Source of the DNA: Drosophila miranda
Lineage: Eukaryota > Arthropoda > Insecta > Diptera > Drosophilidae
Direction of reading: 5' to 3'
DNA length: 64,000 nucleotides
Assembly (NCBI RefSeq): GCF_003369915.1
Contig: NW_022881614.1
Location: 11,305,001 to 11,369,000 of the forward strand
Shown here in pieces: positions 58,679 to 64,000 of this stretch. Under the pieces are notes generated by a model. The model ran no database searches. It worked only from the letters and a program-made list of their open reading frames with translations, and was not told the DNA's origin. The translations under genes and the position numbers were made by a program. The first letter of the stretch is position 1. Each line of letters opens with the position of its first letter.

Positions 58679-59287
58679 TTAGAAGTCATAAGATAAAAGA
58701 TCATAAGATCTTCCCTTTTCTTTGGGCCTTATCTCTGTGGCCCTACCCCAAGGCGGTTCGAGTACGCTTCTGGAGAAAGTCTGTGTCTGGAACTAACAAA
58801 AATAGGAATCCCAAGGTCTATTTACGGGTCTCCGGGTGAATGGAAACGATTGAAAATAGTTATTTTATTGACGTATCAATTAGTGATTGGCTCGAAAACA
58901 AGTTAAATGGTTCCAGAAAAGTCCGCTTCTTACCATAACATTTCACAAGCGACTGCCAATTCACGGCTCAAACGACAAACAGCCATAGTTTGAAACAGCC
59001 GATACGTGGGTTCCAATCGAAAAAGATGGGATTAATCTGGCATTCGAATCGATCTTCCGTACTGTGGAAGATTTTCGAACAGGAATAATATGATACCGAT
59101 GGATTAGCGAGCGGCAACCGGTTCCAGCACCCAACGTAGTGTTCGCGTCGTAGTTCCCTAGTCAAGTGCGTAAGAGATGAGTCCCTCCGACGCCTCATCC
59201 AAATAGATCCCTTTCCCACCCAGAAAAACTGTTATTTTTTGTTGGTTTGATTTCGACTATAATCTGTTTTTAGCACAGGTCAGATCA

Positions 59288-59402
59288 TTTGGCCATTACT
59301 TGCCATAGTAGCCTCCGGAGCTGGAGGCAGAGGCTGAAGCAGAGGCAGATGCACTGCCATAACCACCACCTGGATAACCACCTCCAAAGCCACCACCTGG
59401 AT
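59288..59402 (-). pseudogene. C-terminal remnant of a glycine-rich gene
   Basis: Minus-strand reading PGGGFGGGYPGGGYGSASAS then ASASASSSGGYYGK and a stop. Its 5' part is missing: it abuts a truncated Helitron at 59403/59404. Absent from unit a, where a deletion removed it. A relic of a further cluster member. Confidence 0.7.
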
Positions 59403-59403
59403 A

Positions 59404-60176
59404 AATTTTAACGATACGAGAAAACCAAAAACGCAGAATCGTAGAGAATGACTATATCTTTTAGACTACAGAATCTGAATTGGATCGTATTATTATTAGA
59501 GCCAGCATCAAGAAAACAATTTCATTTTTTCTCGCCCTGTCTCTCTCTAACACACACGTAGTATAGCCTGCTTTGCTTAGAGTAAAACATTAGCGCCTAG
59601 ATCTCAGAGACTATAAAAGGTAGAGCAACCAAATTTGGTATCCATACTCCTAATATATCGGACCGAGACGAGTTTGTTTCAAAATTTCGCCACACCCCCT
59701 TCCGCCCCCGCAATGGACGAAAATCTGGGAATATTCACAAATCTCAGAGACAATTAACGCTAGAGTAACCAAATTTGGTATCCGTACTCCTGTTAGATCT
59801 CACTATAAAACGTATATCTCAAAATTTCGCCTCACCCTTTTCCGCCCACACAAAGGACGAAAATCTGTTGCATCCACAATATTGCACATTCGAGAAAACT
59901 GAAAACGCAGAATCATAGATAACCACCATATCTATCAGATTGCTGAATCTGGATCAGATCGGATCATTTTTATAGCCAATAGGAACAAATCAATTTGCAG
60001 TTGTTACGCAGCGCCCGACGTCACGCTCAGACTGATTTTCTGTCTCTCTCGCACGCACTCTTTGTCGTGTCGTTTAATATTAGCGGCGTCTGCCGGAGGA
60101 GAGCCATACTGACTAAGTATCGGGTATGAATGTAGAGTTGCGGTGTCCGCAGCAACTCACAACGTTCCCTCTCGTT
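59404..60176 (+). mobile_element. DINE-1 type Helentron, 5'-truncated, unit b
   Basis: Lacks the first ~350 bp of full copies (starts in the TTTTAACGATACGAGAAAACC region); 3' end complete with CCCTCTCGTT. Orthologous to the shorter 49733-50190 remnant. Confidence 0.85.
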
Positions 60177-60657
60177 AGCTTTTGCTATTGACAATTTTAA
60201 TTGCAAAGCAAACACAAAACTAAATTGGCTCTGCGAATACGCCCCCAAAACTGGTAAAAAAAACAAAAGACGAAAAAAACCGAAAAACCCGCGCAAGTAA
60301 GCCATCGAGTTAACGGTGTGAAACAGATTTCTGACTTATTTGACAAGGTCAATGGCGGGTGTGCCGATGACTATGCCCAAAGCAAATCCGTCTGCAGAAG
60401 ATCGTTTGAGCGGGGCGTGGAGGCCATCTGGGCCAACCAGTTGATGACGTTTCGGCCAAGTGCGTGCAAAGTTCCGCTCGCTCGCGCGGGCTGCGGATTG
60501 TCATTTGGGGCCCGTGAAGGTCTGCAAGTTTTGCGGCAAACCAATTTGGAAATTTTGCCCAAGAACTTTTCCGCTATATAACTTATTTTGCTCTTCTGGC
60601 CAGTCTTCAGTTGGCTGTGGACTGGTCCACAGATTAGTTGCACCTTTTGGATACGGA

Positions 60658-61412
60658 ATGAATCTTCCCGCGCGCTTGGCTCTGATGAGTCTCCTTCTCA
60701 CTGCCGTCTTGGCGGAGAGGAGCGGCAAATCGAGATCGGATCGTCCGCAGGGACGTACCTTGGGTCTGTTGACGCCCCTCCTCCTAGGCATCGGTGGTGG
60801 ATCCCTCTTTGACGTTCCAGTAGCGCCAGTACCGCCACAGCGGCCCGTGGGTGGTGCTGCAGCAGCAGCTGGAGCCCAGTCGGATCAGTACTACGGCAGC
60901 AGATATCCCAGCTACAACTATAGGCCCAGCTACAATCCGTACGCATATACGAGTAGCTATCCAGGCTACGGCTATGGCTATGGCTATCCGGGATTGGGTC
61001 TGGGATACGGCTCCAATTACTACCGGCCCAGCTACAACTTCGGTGGATATCAGCGACCCCAGCAATATACCGGAAACTACTACGGCTACAGGCCAAACTA
61101 CAGCGAAGGAGGAGCAGTGGCCGCAGCTATCCGTCGTATGGAAGCAGTGCAGCTGGAGTTTCTGCCACGCCCGCCTACACGTCCTCGGGATCAGCATTGG
61201 GAGTGTCTGCTGGATCGGGAGTGGGAGCCGGAGTCGGGAGTCCACAGCTATCCACTGAACGGACGGCACAGCTGGCCGGACTCCTGGGCCAGGCCCTGGA
61301 CAGTAGTCTGCGCCTGTATCTGGCCAACGGAGGAGGAGCGGGCGGAGCAGCGGCAACGGGCGGTGGGGGAAATTCACAAGCACTAGGCGGTCTGTTGGGC
61401 CTGCTCGGCTAG
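60658..61412 (+). pseudogene. Z1b: Tyr/Gly-rich secreted protein gene, one frameshift
   Basis: Signal peptide as Z1a, then GGAAAAAGAQSDQYYGSRYP, tyrosine-rich repeats (YPGYGYGYGYPGLGLGYGS, YRPSYNFGGYQRP, YYGYRPNYS) and a Ser/Gly then Leu/Gly-rich C-terminus (TAQLAGLLGQALDSSLRLYL, ALGGLLGLLG). The C-terminus is one frame off from about 61105. The span of 755 nt is one base short of 252 codons, so a single-base loss explains it. Read without correction the protein ends at 61386 with an unrelated tail. TATA box ~80 bp upstream. Confidence 0.7.
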
Positions 61413-61713
61413 GCCATAAATTATTCAGTATTATCGATGCCCGATTGACAGTTACGTTACGAGTATGGCGGGTCTTTCCATAAAGATCGCTTTGTTAAAA
61501 CTTAGTGTAAGTCTTGGTTTTCTGCCTCTTCAGGTCCATGCAAATTAGTGTTAATAAACATTTTTATTAAGAATAATATGGTGTATGGGTCAGCACCCCT
61601 GAAGACAGCAAATGCACTGCAAATACATACACTTCAATTAGAAGTGCGCGAAGTGCAGACGATTATAAAAGGTGTCTGTGGCCTCCGGCTGTGGCACAGT
61701 TCCACTGGAGAGG

Positions 61714-62001
61714 ATGGTCCGAATGCAGCTCATCTTAGTCTTTGCTCTCGCTGCCCTTCTGGGATCGGCAATGGCCCGGCCGGACAATCAAGAACCCATG
61801 TCGGATGCCGTTCCCGCTGTGGCCTTATCGGATGTGGCCGATGTGGGTGGCCAGCATGCAGAGGAGGGGGAACGTCCGGCCCGTTGGCTCTGGGGCGGCT
61901 GGGGAGGAGGATGGGGCGGCGGATGGAATAGAGGTTGGGGCGGTGGATGGCGTGTTTCGTATCGCCCCTGGGGCTATGGCTATCGTAGCTATTGGTGGTA
62001 G
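61714..62001 (+). CDS. Z2b: Trp/Gly-rich small secreted protein
   Basis: 95 residues, intact, identical to Z2a except one signal-peptide residue (FALAALLG for FALPALLG). TATAAAA lies ~50 bp upstream. Preservation of both copies while the neighbours are broken suggests Z2 is the selected member of the unit, or simply that it is a small target. Confidence 0.85.
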   Translation: MVRMQLILVFALAALLGSAMARPDNQEPMSDAVPAVALSDVADVGGQHAEEGERPARWLWGGWGGGWGGGWNRGWGGGWRVSYRPWGYGYRSYWW

Positions 62002-62384
62002 CAAGCGCCACCGCGTATTTCGATTTGGATGTATAATCGACCCACACCTCAAATAAAGCAATTCTCTTAATAACAAAGCTATTCATGTTCATGTCCAATA
62101 AAAATCACCTAGAGCTTGGCGAAGCTTTCTACTGCGAATTAAATCAGTTCGAAATCGTCATTTGTTTGTGCCGTTAGGATTTTATTGAAAACATTAACTT
62201 CTATCTACCATAAATGCGAAAATAGTCAACAAGAACTGGAATACCAGATGTGTGTGCTCCAGGGACTGCTGGCCAAATAAAAGGCCGGTGCCTGGGCTCA
62301 ACGATCAACAGTTGCTCGCAGCAAAACGCACTCAATCATCCAGTGATTCTCCAAGAACAATCCTCAAAACAACAACGACTCAAG

Positions 62385-62525
62385 ATGCGTCTGATTCTTC
62401 TCGCACTCATCGGCTTCCTCTGCCTGGCCTTCGTCCATGGCCAAGATTTCCTGGACGGCGACGAACGGGTGAATCTCTTGGACGTGGCTGATCAGGGAGC
62501 CGCCCATGCTGTCAACGGCCGTTAA
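62385..62525 (+). CDS. Z3b: 46-residue secreted peptide
   Basis: Same protein as Z3a, offset by 10,369 bp; see that entry for features. Confidence 0.75.
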   Translation: MRLILLALIGFLCLAFVHGQDFLDGDERVNLLDVADQGAAHAVNGR

Positions 62526-62857
62526 ATCACGCATCGACTCCACACATTGCAATTTTGTATATACCCATAAATAAAATTATATTTTTAAATGAAATTTAAA
62601 CAGAGTATAAATAATATCTTATACTGACAAGGTACATGGAAAATTGGCATAAGTGTCGCTAAGCATGGATGGAATTCCTCCAGATAATATCAACTCACTG
62701 CTAAATGTTCTTTTAAGAGTATACCTGCCACTTTTAGGGGTATATTTAGAGATATGCCACTGGGATTCCAACAGATAGTCACCCTCACATTCAAGTAGGA
62801 GCTAATGAAAGTAGAACAATTAGCAGCTAGGGGTTCATCGCACATTGAACGGCCTTG

Positions 62858-62917
62858 TCATTTCCTTGATAGCTGTCCGTAATCACAGCCACAACCCAGG
62901 AGGCTGAGGAAATTCAT
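62858..62917 (-). pseudogene. X1c: promoter and first codons of X1 only
   Basis: Same junction and 19-residue frame as X1b, so units b and c share one ancestral duplication breakpoint. Confidence 0.8.
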
Positions 62918-64000
62918 CGTTTGGCTGGGATGGTGCGTGTAGATTGCTGCTGATGTGATAGATGTTGGGCTGGTACTTAATTCCAAGTGCCATGACAACT
63001 AGGTTTTTATACATGCTTCTGGTCTGCTGGTCTGCTGGCCTGGTGGTCTGGTGGTTTGGTCTTGGTCTTGGGCTCGTGCGGAGAGCTGCTAATTTCTGGT
63101 GTCAACATTATGGGCCCATCGCTGTCGTTGCCTCTGCCTCTGTCGCTGGTCTCTATCTTTGCCAAATATAATCGTACTTTCATTCATCCAAATTGTGTTA
63201 GACTTTTGGGAGGGGTCGGTATGGTCTGGGCCTGGTGGAGTATGTGGGCAAACAGAGTCCGCGACTGGCGATTGGTGTGCTGGTGTCCATGTCTTTAGCG
63301 GGAACTGCCAAAAGTTACATCATGTTTGCTAATATCTTTACCATGTTACCATGTTACCAATGGTCTATGCTCATGAAACGTCAACGGATTGACCTTAGCC
63401 AGCGTCTCTAATCTCTGTTTGCTTCGGACAAGCAGCAGCTTACTACGTGCCCCAGTTCGATCCCCCATTCAAGAACTTGTTTGGGATATCTCGTATCTGG
63501 AATCTATCTCAGACTCCTGCTAATCGAAGCGAGTCAGGTTTTTGCTGACGCGCGCGACTGCCCTCCAGCCTAAAAATAAAACAGCAAGCTTGTTTGGGCC
63601 TTCTTCTTGGTCTTTTGTTTAATACGCTAATTACTAGAAATTAATGTACGCTTAGCACCTAATGTCGATGTCGATATGAATGTGAATATGAGTGTGGATG
63701 CCTCTGTAGGTAGTGCTCACGTGCTACCAGCTTGCGGCGTCTCTTCAGGAATCTTCTGTAGTTATTTCTGTTCACAAAGTTCAGAGGAGCCGCCGTCGGC
63801 TCGGGAGCAGAGGGTGTGTGGTACCGCCGGTCGGTGGACTGCTGGTGCCGGTTCTTGTTCCTGCGGGATGTGCGCACTTTTTCCTGGACAAAGGTGCGGG
63901 ACCAGGCCACTGGATCGAGACTGGCATCGTAGCCGACATCGTTTGAGAGCCACCAAGGCTTGGCTGCACAGAGCTCCAGTATCACAAAAGGAAGCAGACG
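62900..64000 (+). repeat. Tandem array unit c (cut by window end)
   Basis: Begins at the same X1 junction as unit b and continues past the window through X2c. The array therefore has at least three units. Confidence 0.9.
63659..64000 (-). CDS. X2c: third copy of X2, 5' end outside the window
   Basis: Open from stop to the window edge. It encodes ILELCAAKPWWLSNDVGYD and the basic and His-rich tail (RHPHSYSHSYRHRH); differs from X2b by TDRRYH for TDWWYH. Whether the signal peptide is intact cannot be seen. Confidence 0.75.
   Translation of the reverse strand, partial: RLLPFVILELCAAKPWWLSNDVGYDASLDPVAWSRTFVQEKVRTSRRNKNRHQQSTDRRYHTPSAPEPTAAPLNFVNRNNYRRFLKRRRKLVAREHYLQRHPHSYSHSYRHRH

Larger units (their letters stand above)
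52531..62899 (+). repeat. Tandem array unit b (fullest unit, 10,369 bp)
   Basis: Same content as unit a plus block W (53861-58289), which holds genes at 54430, 54715-55536 and 56499-56856 and a Helitron. The period is exact: X1b to X1c, Z2a to Z2b and Z3a to Z3b are all offset by 10,369 bp. Confidence 0.9.

Noticed and set aside
1-64000. CRISPR arrays, operons, ribosome-binding sites, tRNA or rRNA genes
   Set aside because: The DNA is eukaryotic; the regular repeats are microsatellites and Helitron tracts, and I found no tRNA or rRNA sequence. The tRNA-like match near 3344 is a primer-binding site.

Overview
The window looks like nuclear DNA from a Drosophila species, most likely of the obscura group. 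It carries introns with GT/GC-AG borders, TATA/Inr and Drosophila housekeeping core-promoter motifs. It also carries many copies of a ~1.1 kb DINE-1/INE-1-type Helitron (Helentron) whose sequence resembles the ISY/SGM-like forms I associate with obscura-group flies. The gene set (FAR, ORP9/11-type OSBP, Sec24AB) suggests Muller element C, which I infer from memory and have not searched.

Region 1 (1-20160) is a rearrangement. Read on the minus strand from 15953 down to 5971 it gives a complete order: upstream DNA (A), a BEL/Pao LTR element, a fatty acyl-CoA reductase gene (FAR), an intergenic spacer, ORP exon 1 and the start of ORP intron 1. This inverted segment sits between a forward copy of A plus BEL (1-5970) and a forward copy of FAR 3' end plus ORP exon 1 (17632-20160). 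This is the layout expected of a small inversion with inverted duplications at both ends. The only full-length FAR copy carries a nonsense codon and a frameshift.

Region 2 (19890-34056) is a large, intact ORP9/11-type lipid-transfer protein gene of 15 coding exons. An antisense fatty-acid elongase gene lies inside intron 1. Intron 4 holds an antisense DUF4729-like gene, a P-element-like transposon remnant and a nest of DINE-1 Helitrons. Region 3 (35.2-43.5 kb) holds an intact Sec24AB gene (COPII coat) and an intronless Nup35-type RRM gene with three internal 150-bp repeats.

Region 4 (43.7-64 kb) is a cluster of small secreted proteins, glycine-, tryptophan-, histidine- or arginine-rich, most with a signal peptide and a TATA box. 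From 46343 onward it is a tandem array of period 10,369 bp: unit a (46343-52530, internally deleted and carrying a Helitron), unit b (52531-62899, the fullest) and unit c (62900 to the window end). Many small genes show a single-base frameshift or nonsense change while the long housekeeping genes are clean. This points to real relaxed selection or to local assembly error, and the two cannot be separated here.
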